A stretch of DNA of 64,000 nucleotides. It comes from an uncultured Lachnospiraceae bacterium. GTDB lineage: Bacteria; Bacillota; Clostridia; Lachnospirales; Lachnospiraceae. Positions 25,789 through 34,541 of this stretch are shown in pieces. The notes under the pieces were generated by a model. It made no database searches. It was not told where the DNA came from and was given only the letters and a program-made list of their open reading frames with translations. The DNA lies in assembly GCA_902788035.1 (NCBI GenBank), contig CADAIL010000008.1:30530-94529 (forward strand), in the 5' to 3' direction. Position 1 is the stretch's first letter. Every line of letters starts with the position of its first letter. The translations under genes and the position numbers were made by a program.

Positions 25789-27093
25789 ATGCCAACATCT
25801 CTTCAAGTATTTATCGCACTGGAATTATGGGGATCGCTCTTCGTTATTCTGCTTGCAATATGTATTTATTTCGTCGGAAATCGCCGTATTGACGAGGAAC
25901 GCTGGATGTTGCGGCTCCTTCTCGCTACCGGTGTCCTGCTGACCAGCGATGCCTTCACCTGGATTTTTAACAAAGCGCCGGGCAAAGGTGCCTACGATGT
26001 CCTCATTATCTCGAACTTTCTGGTCTACATTATGGGATATGAGATCTTAAGACTTTTCACAAGATACGTGACATGTCTTTTAGGACCCGGGCCAATGGCA
26101 AATGCAGTTTACGTGATTGCCCATGTCGGTATGCTGCTGACGTTCATCAATCTGTTTACCCACTTCATGTACTACATAGATGCTTCAAATGTATATCACA
26201 GAACGAACTGGTTCGTTCTTTCGCAGAGTCTTGGTCTGATAGGAACAGTGTGTCTTGGCATACATATATTCATTCGCAGACAGAAGCTGGTCAACCTGAG
26301 GACGCTCGTCCTCATAACCTATATTGTCCTGCCTTCTCTGGCCATGGTCATTCAGTCCTTTTACTATGGCATTCCACTGCTGAATATCGCCATCTCAGCT
26401 GCGCTCTTTCTCAATCTCACTGTCATGCTTCTGTATCAGAGAAGGAGAATCAGTGAGCAGGCCGAGGAGCTCATTGCAAGCGAGAGGAAGCTGATCGAGG
26501 AGCGAGAGCTCATAAATGACATGAAGATACGCCTTGTTCTGTCGCAGGTCAAGCCTCATTTTCTCTTCAATGCCCTGAACGCGATCTACTATCTCATAGA
26601 AAAATCTCCCATGCAGGCACAGGCCGCCATTGACAGCTTTTCAGATTATCTTCGCGGCAACATGGAAGCTTTGGAGCACACAGCGCTGATTCCAATCTCG
26701 CAGGAGATGAAGCATGTAAAGAGTTACCTCCGGCTCGAGGAAATGCGGTTTCAGGATGAACTGGAAGTCATCTATGACGTTAAAGCCCTCAATTTTGATG
26801 TGCCGGCTCTTTCAGTCGAACCGATAGTGGAAAACGCGGTGAAGCACGGTATCAGCCAGAATGAAAACGGCGGATATGTGAAAATCAGCACTGATGAGAC
26901 TGAGGCAGGCTATGAGATAAAAGTCGAGGACAACGGAGCCGGATTCGATGTCGGGGACATCGGCAATGACGGGCGTCTTCACGTGGGTATTGCAAATGTC
27001 AGGACCCGCCTTGAGAGCATGGCAAAGGGTACCCTTACCATTGAATCCGAAATCGGAAAGGGTACCTGTGCGACCATTTTTATTCCGAGGTAA
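25789..27093 (+). CDS. LytS-type sensor histidine kinase (HPK8 class), orphan
   Basis: 434 residues. Six to seven N-terminal transmembrane helices (about 8-215) form an integral-membrane sensor. A coiled linker (EQAEELIASERKLIEERE) and the His_kinase domain follow, with phospho-acceptor LSQVKPHFLFNALNAIYY near 261. The ATPase motifs are EPIVENAVKHG and VEDNGAGFD. Such kinases normally pair with LytTR or AraC-type response regulators, but none is adjacent on either side. It follows an extended -10 promoter and is convergent with dsdA. Confidence 0.88.
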   Translation: MPTSLQVFIALELWGSLFVILLAICIYFVGNRRIDEERWMLRLLLATGVLLTSDAFTWIFNKAPGKGAYDVLIISNFLVYIMGYEILRLFTRYVTCLLGPGPMANAVYVIAHVGMLLTFINLFTHFMYYIDASNVYHRTNWFVLSQSLGLIGTVCLGIHIFIRRQKLVNLRTLVLITYIVLPSLAMVIQSFYYGIPLLNIAISAALFLNLTVMLLYQRRRISEQAEELIASERKLIEERELINDMKIRLVLSQVKPHFLFNALNAIYYLIEKSPMQAQAAIDSFSDYLRGNMEALEHTALIPISQEMKHVKSYLRLEEMRFQDELEVIYDVKALNFDVPALSVEPIVENAVKHGISQNENGGYVKISTDETEAGYEIKVEDNGAGFDVGDIGNDGRLHVGIANVRTRLESMAKGTLTIESEIGKGTCATIFIPR

Positions 27094-27123
27094 GCCGGTT
27101 CGCGGAATATTAAGTGCCGGCAG

Positions 27124-28404
27124 CTATTCATTATCGGGCAGAAGGCCTCCACCTGTAGCCCACACGATGTGCACCGCCTGATCCATATGCTCATAAAGAC
27201 CGTGCTCTTTGATATACTTCTCCCACTCGTTTCCTCCGCGGCAGATCTCGGAAAGCCCCTTAAAGCCTGCACATGCGGACGGCTCGACGCGGATATTCTC
27301 GAGATCCATGAGCATCTTCTGATAAACAGGCAGCTTTTCATCCGAAACAGTAAAAGCTCCGGAGACAAGGTGCTCCATCATTCCGCACACAAAGCCGGAC
27401 GGCTTCCCGACCGCAAGCCCGTCCGCGATCGTGCGTCCGCTGAGGCCGATATCCTGCACGCAGATCCTGTCATGTTCTCCTGTCGCCATTCCCAGAAGAA
27501 AACAGGGAGCTTCCACCGGCTCAGCAAAGAAACAGTGGACATTGTCTCCGAAAAGTTCCTTAAAGCCGAATGTGATTCCTCCGGGAGCTCCTCCTACCCC
27601 GCAGGGCAGATACAGGAACAGCGGGTGAGTCTCATCGACAGCAATTCCCGCTTTCCGAAGCTGCACCTGCACTCTGAGCGCGGCTGTGGAATAGCCGAAA
27701 AAGAGGTCTTCAGAGTTCTCATCATCGATAAAAAAGCTCTTTTCGTCAGTTAAAGACTCCCTGCGTCCGCTCGCAACTGCCTGACCGTAGTCCCCCTCGT
27801 ACTCTTTAACGATAACACCCTCGCTGCGAAGAAGATCCTTCTTCCACTGTCTGGCGTCACACGACATATGCACAATTGCCTTAAAGCCGAGTTTTGCTGC
27901 CATCCGGCCGATACTGATTCCGAGATTTCCCGTAGAACCGACCTGAATCGTGTACTGACTGAAAAAAGACCGGAATTCGTCCGAATCAATCTTTTGGTAG
28001 TTGTCCGTCGGCCACAGCATGCTGGCCTTCTGAGCGAGGGTCTCCGCTATCTTCAGAACTTCATGAATACCGCCTCTGGCTTTCACCGAACCCGCAATCG
28101 GAAGTCTGGCGTCATCCTTCAGGAATACCGTGCCTTTGATTCCCGCTCCTTCTTCGTTCATCTTCTCTTTCATGGCAGGAATCGAGATAAGCCCGGATTC
28201 AATGACTCCCTTTTTGTCTGCTGTCTCCGGAAATGCGGAGGCGATATACGGCAGGAACCGCATAAAGCGGTTCTGAGCAGCCTTCACATGTACGAATTTA
28301 TAGCCGAGGATCTCACTCCTCGGTTCACACTTATTAAGTCCGGGATTCAGCCAGACCGTCTCTTTTCTTTCTTTTAAGCTTTCGATTACATCCATCTCAT
28401 TCAT
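27124..28404 (-). CDS. dsdA: D-serine ammonia-lyase
   Basis: A 426-residue PLP enzyme that converts D-serine to pyruvate and ammonia. The PLP lysine is in PIAGSVKARGG; VGSTGNLGISIG and PCGVGGAPGG bind the cofactor phosphate. I choose ATG 28404 (MNEMDVIESL) with GGAGAA eight bases upstream, not the upstream TTG. No dsdX transporter or dsdC regulator is nearby. Detoxification of D-serine, or use of it as a carbon and nitrogen source, is likely; D-amino-acid peptidases (VanX, VanY types) are also encoded in the window. Confidence 0.95.
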   Translation of the reverse strand: MNEMDVIESLKERKETVWLNPGLNKCEPRSEILGYKFVHVKAAQNRFMRFLPYIASAFPETADKKGVIESGLISIPAMKEKMNEEGAGIKGTVFLKDDARLPIAGSVKARGGIHEVLKIAETLAQKASMLWPTDNYQKIDSDEFRSFFSQYTIQVGSTGNLGISIGRMAAKLGFKAIVHMSCDARQWKKDLLRSEGVIVKEYEGDYGQAVASGRRESLTDEKSFFIDDENSEDLFFGYSTAALRVQVQLRKAGIAVDETHPLFLYLPCGVGGAPGGITFGFKELFGDNVHCFFAEPVEAPCFLLGMATGEHDRICVQDIGLSGRTIADGLAVGKPSGFVCGMMEHLVSGAFTVSDEKLPVYQKMLMDLENIRVEPSACAGFKGLSEICRGGNEWEKYIKEHGLYEHMDQAVHIVWATGGGLLPDNE

Positions 28405-28442
28405 CCTCAAACTTCTCCAGGTGCATATCCCTTTAAGTATGA

Positions 28443-28468
28443 AAAAACCGGTCCGAAGACCGGCTTTG
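28443..28468 (-). terminator. Terminator of the RsbW-STAS unit
   Basis: On the minus strand a GCCGGTC-TTCG-GACCGGT hairpin is followed by TTTTTT, just after the STAS stop codon and before the dsdA start. Confidence 0.88.
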
Positions 28469-28473
28469 CTTTT

Positions 28474-28773
28474 TTATTCAATAGTCAGAATATCGGAGAA
28501 ACCTGTGACGTCAAATATCTCCATGATCTCAGGTCTTACGTTCCTGATCACCATCTCGCCCTGCTTATTCATCTGCTTCTGGGATGAAAGCAATACACGA
28601 AGACCTGCAGAAGAAATGTACTCTAATGCCTCAAATTCAAATATAAGGGATTCCACGCCTGAAAGGCTCTTCCTCAGCTCATTCTCCAGCTGCGGTGCCG
28701 TAGTCGTATCAAGTCTGCCTTCAAGAGCAAAAGTAAGTTCTGATCCATTAGCTTTCTGTTCAATCTTAAGCAT
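28474..28773 (-). CDS. STAS-domain anti-sigma-factor antagonist
   Basis: 99 residues forming a single STAS domain. EYISSAGLRVLL (51-62) carries the phosphorylatable Ser54/55 of the SpoIIAA/RsbV class. ATG 28773 with GGAGGAAGCT is the start. In partner switching, the unphosphorylated form binds the RsbW-type kinase and frees its target; the kinase inactivates it by phosphorylation and a PP2C phosphatase restores it. The kinase gene is 17 nt upstream and two SpoIIE-type phosphatases are in the same neighbourhood. No sigma factor gene is adjacent, so the final target is unknown. Confidence 0.92.
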   Translation of the reverse strand: MLKIEQKANGSELTFALEGRLDTTTAPQLENELRKSLSGVESLIFEFEALEYISSAGLRVLLSSQKQMNKQGEMVIRNVRPEIMEIFDVTGFSDILTIE

Positions 28774-28790
28774 AGCTTCCTCCACACAAA

Positions 28791-29198
28791 TTAAATATTT
28801 TTCTTAATTGTCAAAATGTTCTTATTATCCGCATATTCATATGAAACGTCATCCATACTCCTCTTCACCATAAAGATGCCGAGTCCTCCGACCTTGCGGT
28901 CTTTGGCGGAAAGGGTGACATCCGGCTCCGCAACCGCAAGAGGGTTGAAAGGAACCCCGCTGTCTATAAATGTAATAGTCACAGCTCCGGGATTTTTTTC
29001 TGTATCCAGCCGTATCACCGCCTCCCCTTCTGCGGGAGTATATGCATATTGTGCGATATTGACAAAAATCTCTTCCACCGCCACATCGATCTGCATCTGT
29101 GCTTTCATGGAGCAATCTGCCTCTTCCAGATTCTCATCCACAAACGCGATTACCTGGTCCAGATTTTCAGTTCTGGCACCAATTACCAGTTCTTTCAC
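28791..29198 (-). CDS. RsbW/SpoIIAB-type anti-sigma kinase
   Basis: 135 residues, a GHKL ATPase of the anti-sigma serine kinase family. The N-box is in DVAVEEIFVNIAQYAY, DSG is near the middle, and the G2 box is VGGLGIFMVKRSMDDVSYEY. I choose GTG 29198 (KELVIGARTENLDQV), preceded by GGAAAGGAAAAG, since homologues begin MKELVI...; the longer ATG form adds a non-conserved tail. It should phosphorylate the STAS protein encoded next. It has its own promoter (29397-29425), separating it from the upstream cyclase gene. Confidence 0.88.
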   Translation of the reverse strand: MKELVIGARTENLDQVIAFVDENLEEADCSMKAQMQIDVAVEEIFVNIAQYAYTPAEGEAVIRLDTEKNPGAVTITFIDSGVPFNPLAVAEPDVTLSAKDRKVGGLGIFMVKRSMDDVSYEYADNKNILTIKKNI

Positions 29199-29396
29199 AT
29201 GCTTTTCCTTTCCGCATGAGATCCGTCCGTTGAAGATCATGCCTCCTAAAACAGAATCTCTTCTCATACTTTGAGGACCGATTCCGGCCTCTCATGTCCG
29301 TACGAATCCGGGATCTGCTTTGCAGCTTACTATAAGTTCAAGTCACGCTGCCCTCCGTCTGTAGAGCCGGGAGCATCTCACACTGTGATATATTAT

Positions 29397-29425
29397 TTAT
29401 AACAGACTCCGGCAAATATTGTCAA
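29397..29425 (-). promoter_or_regulatory. Promoter of the RsbW-STAS unit
   Basis: The minus-strand -35 TTGACA (29420-29425) and -10 TTATAA (29397-29402) have a 17-bp spacer. It lies in the 277-bp gap between the cyclase and kinase genes. Confidence 0.65.
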
Positions 29426-29475
29426 CTGTATAGCCGTCCCCATTTCTCCCGACGTGAAATAATCCGCAATTTGGT

Positions 29476-30879
29476 TCAGCATTCCGAATAAAGATTCCTG
29501 AGCCACTCATCAAATCCTTCTCCCTTAGCGGTAAAGGCAAGGGTAAACGTATTGCCGCTGTCCGTTCTTACGACCTTGGCATACAGATCAAATCCGGAGT
29601 CGATCATCAGATTGTCATAAATCTGAAGAGCTCCGTTCGTATGCACTTCGACCTGACTTGCGGACACCGCTGTGATTTCGCAATCAGCTGTCTTTCCGCT
29701 TACGGATTTGTCCTTCAGGATATGAACTTTCACGCGGACAGGTTCGTCAAGCTCCGTGAGCTCATCCTGTACGTTCTCAAGATGCAGGTCATATTCACCG
29801 CCGATTCCGATCACATGAAATATCTGCGTTTCGCCGTGAACGCCTTTCATCCTGCAGCTAAAAGAATCCTCGATATCAAGTTCCTCCGATACTGCCCTCC
29901 GCGTTCCGGACGAAATCAATATCATGCCGCCCGTTGTCAGGCTTTCAATTCTTCCTGCCATGTTGACCATCGGGCCCATGACCCCGTATTTAGTGCGCTT
30001 TTCCGACCCTATATTGCCGAGGATAACATCCCCTGTATTAATTCCGATACCCATTGACAGAGGTTCATAGCCTCTTGCGATATTCCACTCATTTACCGCG
30101 CGCATCCGGTTCTGCATAGCAATCGCGCAGGCGACGGCATCGTCCGCGTGACTTGCCGTCACGGACGGAGCTCCGAAGAGAATGAACATCCCGTCCCCAA
30201 GGAACTCAATGATCGTTCCCTTATACCGGCTGATCTCCTCGTACATCTCCTCAAAATAATGATTGAGCATGGTAATAAGGGCTTTGGGCTCAGTTCTCTC
30301 GCACAGCATGGTAAAGCCCCGAAGGTCGCTCATCAGAATCGTGACGCATCGCCTGCTTCCGCCCATCTTCATGCCATCCGGCGTATCCAGTATCTCTCTG
30401 ACTATGTCATCCGACAGATACCTGCCGAAGGTCTCCGTGATCAGCTTATTGCGGATCTCCAGTTTGGCATTGAGTGCCCTGATCTCGCTCATGGCTTTCA
30501 TGGCATCACGCAGATCAAATAATTCGGTCACATCGCTTATGACCAGAACGATACCTTTGACCAGACCGTTATCATGGAGACACGAGGAGACAACTCTAAG
30601 CCTCTTTTCGGACTTGCCGCAGACATAGGGGACATATCTCTCCTGCCGCATTCTTCGGTTACGTATCGCGTCGAGTACAGTCTCCGTGAATTCGTCGTTG
30701 CCTTCCTCGTCAAAGAAGCTGAGAGCAAATAGTTGTCCGACCAGCTCACCTTCTTCCCTGCCGAGTATAGTCAGGGCAGCTCCGTTCACAAGCTCTATAA
30801 TACCTTTGTGGCTTATAGCCATCACGCCCTCAGACATATCGGCGATGACACTTTTTGTTATAGATACCATCCGATCCAT
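29476..30879 (-). CDS. PAS-class III nucleotide cyclase with C-terminal PilZ-like tail
   Basis: 467 residues, no membrane segment. A PAS domain (about 8-122) is followed by a short helix and the cyclase homology domain (about 175-360). Metal-binding Asp185 (SDLRGFT) and Asp229 (LGDGMF) and transition-state Arg310 (NMAGR) are present, so catalysis is likely. The purine-specifying position normally Lys in adenylate cyclases is Glu225, as in guanylate cyclases, and its partner is Gly299, so the product could be cAMP or cGMP. The C-terminal 90 residues (VRVKVHILKDKSVSG...) resemble a small beta-barrel. Its ATG lies 4 nt after the phosphatase stop codon, so the two are translationally coupled. Confidence 0.88.
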   Translation of the reverse strand: MDRMVSITKSVIADMSEGVMAISHKGIIELVNGAALTILGREEGELVGQLFALSFFDEEGNDEFTETVLDAIRNRRMRQERYVPYVCGKSEKRLRVVSSCLHDNGLVKGIVLVISDVTELFDLRDAMKAMSEIRALNAKLEIRNKLITETFGRYLSDDIVREILDTPDGMKMGGSRRCVTILMSDLRGFTMLCERTEPKALITMLNHYFEEMYEEISRYKGTIIEFLGDGMFILFGAPSVTASHADDAVACAIAMQNRMRAVNEWNIARGYEPLSMGIGINTGDVILGNIGSEKRTKYGVMGPMVNMAGRIESLTTGGMILISSGTRRAVSEELDIEDSFSCRMKGVHGETQIFHVIGIGGEYDLHLENVQDELTELDEPVRVKVHILKDKSVSGKTADCEITAVSASQVEVHTNGALQIYDNLMIDSGFDLYAKVVRTDSGNTFTLAFTAKGEGFDEWLRNLYSEC

Positions 30880-30882
30880 ATA

Positions 30883-33045
30883 CTACCTCAGCTTGACAGC
30901 CATCATAGTGATGTCATCGAACTGCGGTGCATCACCGGCAAATTCCTTAACAGCCTCGTACACATTATGAATGACCTGCGAAGCGTCGGCTTCCGGTTCA
31001 CGATTCAGGACCTCGAGCATACGGTCTGTTCCGAACATCACATTGTCAGAATCCGTCGTCTCCGGAACTCCGTCAGTATAAAGGAAGAGAGTGCCGCCGT
31101 GCTCGAGCACGAACTCATATTTCCTGTAGGTTATATCCGGCATACCGCCGATAACAAAGCTATGTCTGTCCTTCAGAAGCTCGAATTCTCCGTTCTTCTT
31201 CCTGATGACCGGATATTCATGGCCTGCATTGGACGCGACAACGTGGCCTGTCGAAATCGTCAGGATGCCCAGCCACACGGTAACAAACATATCCTCCTCG
31301 TTATTCTTGCAGATCTGGTCATTGACCCGCTCAAGGACCTCATTTGGAAAGTCGCAGAGCATAGTATTGTTGTTGACAAGGATCTTCGACATCATCATGA
31401 AGAGAGCTGCAGGAACACCTTTGCCTGACACATCGGCCATGACCATAGCCAGATGGTCATCATCAATGAGGAAGAAATCATAGAAATCGCCGCCGACCTC
31501 CTTGGCCGGTTCCATCGTAGCGAAGATGTCAAGCTCTTTTCTTCCGGGGAATGGCGGGAATATATTCGGCAGCATATCCGCCTGAATTTTTGTCGCAAGC
31601 TCAAGTTCTGTCCCGATACGCTCCTTCTCAGCAGTAATTTCTGTAATGTGCTTAATATATGTTTGTGTTTTGGCTGATATATCCGCAAATGACTCGGCAA
31701 GTACCTCGATCTCATCATCTGTCCGATATTCGTTCTTCATCTTGAACAGAGGATTGCTGTCATTCAGCGAGGCCACCTCCCTCGCCATTTCATTGATCGG
31801 CGCAACAATTCTCTTAGCCAGCGACAGGGATCCCGCGAGCGCAAGGGCCATAGCCACGAGAAGGAAAACTATCAGGAAAACCTGACTGCGCCCGGCATTC
31901 TTCTCAGCCGTCCCCGCAGCCTCGCCGACGATTTCATCGTGCGTTGCTGCCATTATGTCGACAGGCTCATGGACTGTTGCCGCATCTATGACGGAGAAGA
32001 GTGACCATCCGATCGAGCCGATAGGTGAGCCTGTCATATAATAATCTATTCCGTCGACCTGTATGCGCTCGACATCCGTGTTAACCGTCATGGCTTTTTG
32101 AGCGAATGCGGCAAGTTCCGCATTTGCAGACTTTCTCAAATCGACAGCCGAGTCCGCCAGTACCGGTGCAAATGTCCCGCTTCTCTGAGGTGAAAAGATC
32201 ACGCGGCCGTCCTGGTCAACAATACATACAAATCCGGCGGTTTCGCCTGTTTCCATGATAGCTTTTTCCATGGCTTCCAGGAAAAGGTCTGCGCCTGCGA
32301 CCGCGACGAGCTTTCCGTCAAGGTAAACAGGATACGCGCACACGATTTCTTTTCTTCCGGTAAAAATATCCTGCTGCAGCCCTGTAAAGTATATTCCCCT
32401 GTTCCTCACAGCACCTTTATACCATTCGCGCTCAGTCACCGGTATGTTCATCACAGTTCCGTCATCTCTGATCTTGCCCAGTGGGTCGCTGTCAGCTATG
32501 AGTATGATCCCATCGGGCGTCGCGACAAAACAGGAATTGGCCTGATCTATTGTCTTGTAAATAGAACTCATTGCCACCTGGAGATTGCCCAGAAGTCCTA
32601 TTTCGCGCGCAATCTCCGGATTTTCTGTATCCACTCCCGCCGCAGTGATAAGCTGCACGCTGGGGCTGCCCTGCTTCTGCGGATCCGGAGCATAGGACGG
32701 AACCTCGCGCAGACCGTCCGGATTGGCATAGAGGTCCCGGGTAATATCCGCAAGCGTAATGACCGGAGCGGCTACCTCCCTGAACATGGAGTCGGCTATA
32801 TAAGCCTCAAGAGAGGCTTCACGGGTCATTGTCGTATCGATGACTCCTTCCATGATCGCAGTCGTACTGTCTGTGACTGCAGTCTTCTGCTCTTCGCTTG
32901 TCTTCTGGAAAAGCGAGGACAGGCTCCTGGTCTGATATACCGCAACACCCATGAACGCAAGGACGATCAGGATAATTGAAAACAAGACCAGATTAAAAAT
33001 TTTCTGCTCGAGACCGCCAATGACCAGGTTTCTAATCTTCTTCAT
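30883..33045 (-). CDS. Membrane sensor SpoIIE-type PP2C phosphatase (dCache-HAMP)
   Basis: 720 residues. Transmembrane helix 1 (15-37), a large extracytoplasmic dCache-like sensor (about 55-370, with CVATPDGIILIADSDPLG), helix 2 (388-409), HAMP (410-465), a coiled coil and a SpoIIE phosphatase domain (505-720). KEVGGDFYDFF, DVSGKGVPAALFM and DDITMMAVKL provide the metal-binding aspartates. It should sense an external ligand and dephosphorylate a STAS partner. It sits 21 nt after the double CNB gene and directly before the cyclase. A paralogue with a different sensor is at 35444-37072. Confidence 0.9.
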   Translation of the reverse strand: MKKIRNLVIGGLEQKIFNLVLFSIILIVLAFMGVAVYQTRSLSSLFQKTSEEQKTAVTDSTTAIMEGVIDTTMTREASLEAYIADSMFREVAAPVITLADITRDLYANPDGLREVPSYAPDPQKQGSPSVQLITAAGVDTENPEIAREIGLLGNLQVAMSSIYKTIDQANSCFVATPDGIILIADSDPLGKIRDDGTVMNIPVTEREWYKGAVRNRGIYFTGLQQDIFTGRKEIVCAYPVYLDGKLVAVAGADLFLEAMEKAIMETGETAGFVCIVDQDGRVIFSPQRSGTFAPVLADSAVDLRKSANAELAAFAQKAMTVNTDVERIQVDGIDYYMTGSPIGSIGWSLFSVIDAATVHEPVDIMAATHDEIVGEAAGTAEKNAGRSQVFLIVFLLVAMALALAGSLSLAKRIVAPINEMAREVASLNDSNPLFKMKNEYRTDDEIEVLAESFADISAKTQTYIKHITEITAEKERIGTELELATKIQADMLPNIFPPFPGRKELDIFATMEPAKEVGGDFYDFFLIDDDHLAMVMADVSGKGVPAALFMMMSKILVNNNTMLCDFPNEVLERVNDQICKNNEEDMFVTVWLGILTISTGHVVASNAGHEYPVIRKKNGEFELLKDRHSFVIGGMPDITYRKYEFVLEHGGTLFLYTDGVPETTDSDNVMFGTDRMLEVLNREPEADASQVIHNVYEAVKEFAGDAPQFDDITMMAVKLR

Positions 33046-33066
33046 ATATATCTCCCATGTGTTATA

Positions 33067-34056
33067 TCACATCCAGGCATCGTACCTGCCCGCTGCGTCA
33101 GCCAGTTCCCTGATCAGAGCCTCCTCAGCGTATGAGAGTGATGTATCCGTCTTTTCGGCCTCATCCATTTTCGTGACCATCTCGCAGGCTTCAAGGTAAT
33201 CCTTTGTCAGGCGGCGAAGTCTGCGGGACAGATGCTCGATGCAGCGTACGACCAGAGAAGGCGAAGTCTTAAAGAGCTCCTCCAGTTCTTCTTCTGTTAT
33301 TTTGCGAAGAACAGTGTCATCTTCGATTACCACTGCTGTCGCGCTGCGCGGGAGTTTCTCGATAAGACCCATCTCGCCAAAGAACGCATCCTCCTCAAGC
33401 AGGACCAGCTGCTTTTCTTTATCAGTGCCATAATCTGTATAAATTCCGATGCTGCCGAGCTGTATGTAGTACATACAGTCTCCATCGTCACCCTGTCGGA
33501 AGATAACTGTATTCTTCCTGTAATTGACACTGCTTTCCCCGCTTACATCCTTACCGCCGGGCAGCGGAATGCCGCTTGACTCTTCATTTGTCGTCAGATA
33601 GCGCACCGTGCGGCTGTAGGCAGAGATAAATCTGCTGATTTTTCGAAGAAGGCCTTCGCTTCTTTTCTGTCCGACGGTCGACTTCATATCACGAACAGTG
33701 GCACAGACTTCCAGATAGTCATCGGTCAGTCCTCTCAGGCGATGGCTCAGATTTTCCATAATAGACCTGACCTGATAGGGATCTTCCCTGAAGAAGTCTA
33801 TGAGCTCGTCGCGCTCGATCTCAAGCAGCTTCGTCCCGTCCTCGCGGACGCGGATCGACGCGGATCTCGGCCATGCATCGATGGCTGCCATCTCGCCGAA
33901 GATCCGGTCCTGACCCAGCGTTGTCAGCACGATCTCGCCCTCTGTTTTGGATGTGATAAAGACATCCACAGCTCCCTCAATAATCCTGTACATGCAGCTG
34001 TCCCTGTCACCTTCTCTGAAAACGATATCACCCTTATTGTATTCTTTTAACAGCAT
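33067..34056 (-). CDS. Tandem cyclic-nucleotide-binding-domain protein
   Basis: 329 residues with two CNB domains and no other recognisable domain. Domain 1 (about 1-110) has the phosphate-binding cassette FGEMA (53-57) with Arg64 in PRSAS. Domain 2 (about 175-285) has FGEMG (226-230) with Arg237 in PRSAT. Both retain the Arg that contacts the cyclic phosphate. A similar helix follows each domain (LSHRLRGLTDDYLEVC and LSRRLRRLTKDYLEAC), so the protein is an internal duplication. There is no helix-turn-helix, kinase or channel, so its output is by protein contact. ATG 34056 is preceded by AAGGAGACATAATA. It is first in an operon with the phosphatase and cyclase. Confidence 0.88.
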   Translation of the reverse strand: MLLKEYNKGDIVFREGDRDSCMYRIIEGAVDVFITSKTEGEIVLTTLGQDRIFGEMAAIDAWPRSASIRVREDGTKLLEIERDELIDFFREDPYQVRSIMENLSHRLRGLTDDYLEVCATVRDMKSTVGQKRSEGLLRKISRFISAYSRTVRYLTTNEESSGIPLPGGKDVSGESSVNYRKNTVIFRQGDDGDCMYYIQLGSIGIYTDYGTDKEKQLVLLEEDAFFGEMGLIEKLPRSATAVVIEDDTVLRKITEEELEELFKTSPSLVVRCIEHLSRRLRRLTKDYLEACEMVTKMDEAEKTDTSLSYAEEALIRELADAAGRYDAWM

Positions 34057-34541
34057 TATTATGTCTCCTTTATTTCTTGTGTGCTCTCTTCTTTGAGGGC
34101 ATAAATGTTTCTGTATCAAGAACGCCTCGGTGTTCTTGCCGCGCCCCGTAAAGTGCGAAGCACCTTCATCAATGCGCGATGAAGAATAAAACTCGTATAT
34201 TATATAATATCACATGAGGACCATACAGGCACTAACTTAGTTCCATAAAAATGTAAGTGCTAAGAAGTAATTGCTCCTAACGGGCACACTTATTTCGTTT
34301 CGAACATGTTTGTTCTCCATAGTTTTCTGCAGCAGTTACGTGTGCATGCAATCAGTCTTTACACGGAATCCTCAAAATGCTATTATGATAACCGCTTTCT
34401 GGCAGCCTGATGTCCACAGATGCGGGTGAACTACCGGGAAGGATGCTGCGCAAGTTCGAAACCATCCTCTGAGATATCAGAGTGAGTTCGCTCCGCGAGT
34501 TCGAAACCATCCTCGCGTAAAATAAAACTAAGGAGAAAAAA
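34057..34541. other. Divergent regulatory region between CNB operon and queT
   Basis: 485 bp. On the minus strand TATAAT (34199-34204) is a candidate -10 for the CNB operon. Hairpins CAAGAAC-N8-GTTCTTG and TTCATC-N7-GATGAA lie in its leader (about 34118-34182). On the plus side is the queT leader with duplicated motifs. No gene is seen. Confidence 0.45.
34441..34535 (+). promoter_or_regulatory. queT leader with tandem motif, candidate preQ1-type riboswitch
   Basis: The 17-nt block AGTTCGAAACCATCCTC occurs twice (34453-34469 and 34498-34514). The second copy is enclosed by a CGCGAG/CTCGCG stem and followed by TAAAATAAAACTAAGGAG, reminiscent of the A-rich tail and CUA/SD of preQ1-I riboswitches. 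A CTCTGA-GATA-TCAGAG hairpin separates the copies. queT genes are often controlled by preQ1 riboswitches. The loop sequence does not match the class I consensus closely, so this may be a variant. Confidence 0.5.

Noticed and set aside
34175..34192. 18-nt identity TGCGCGATGAAGAATAAA shared with the sequence before cysK (52068-52085, minus)
   Set aside because: A single short match of A-rich leader-like sequence without structure; it could be chance.
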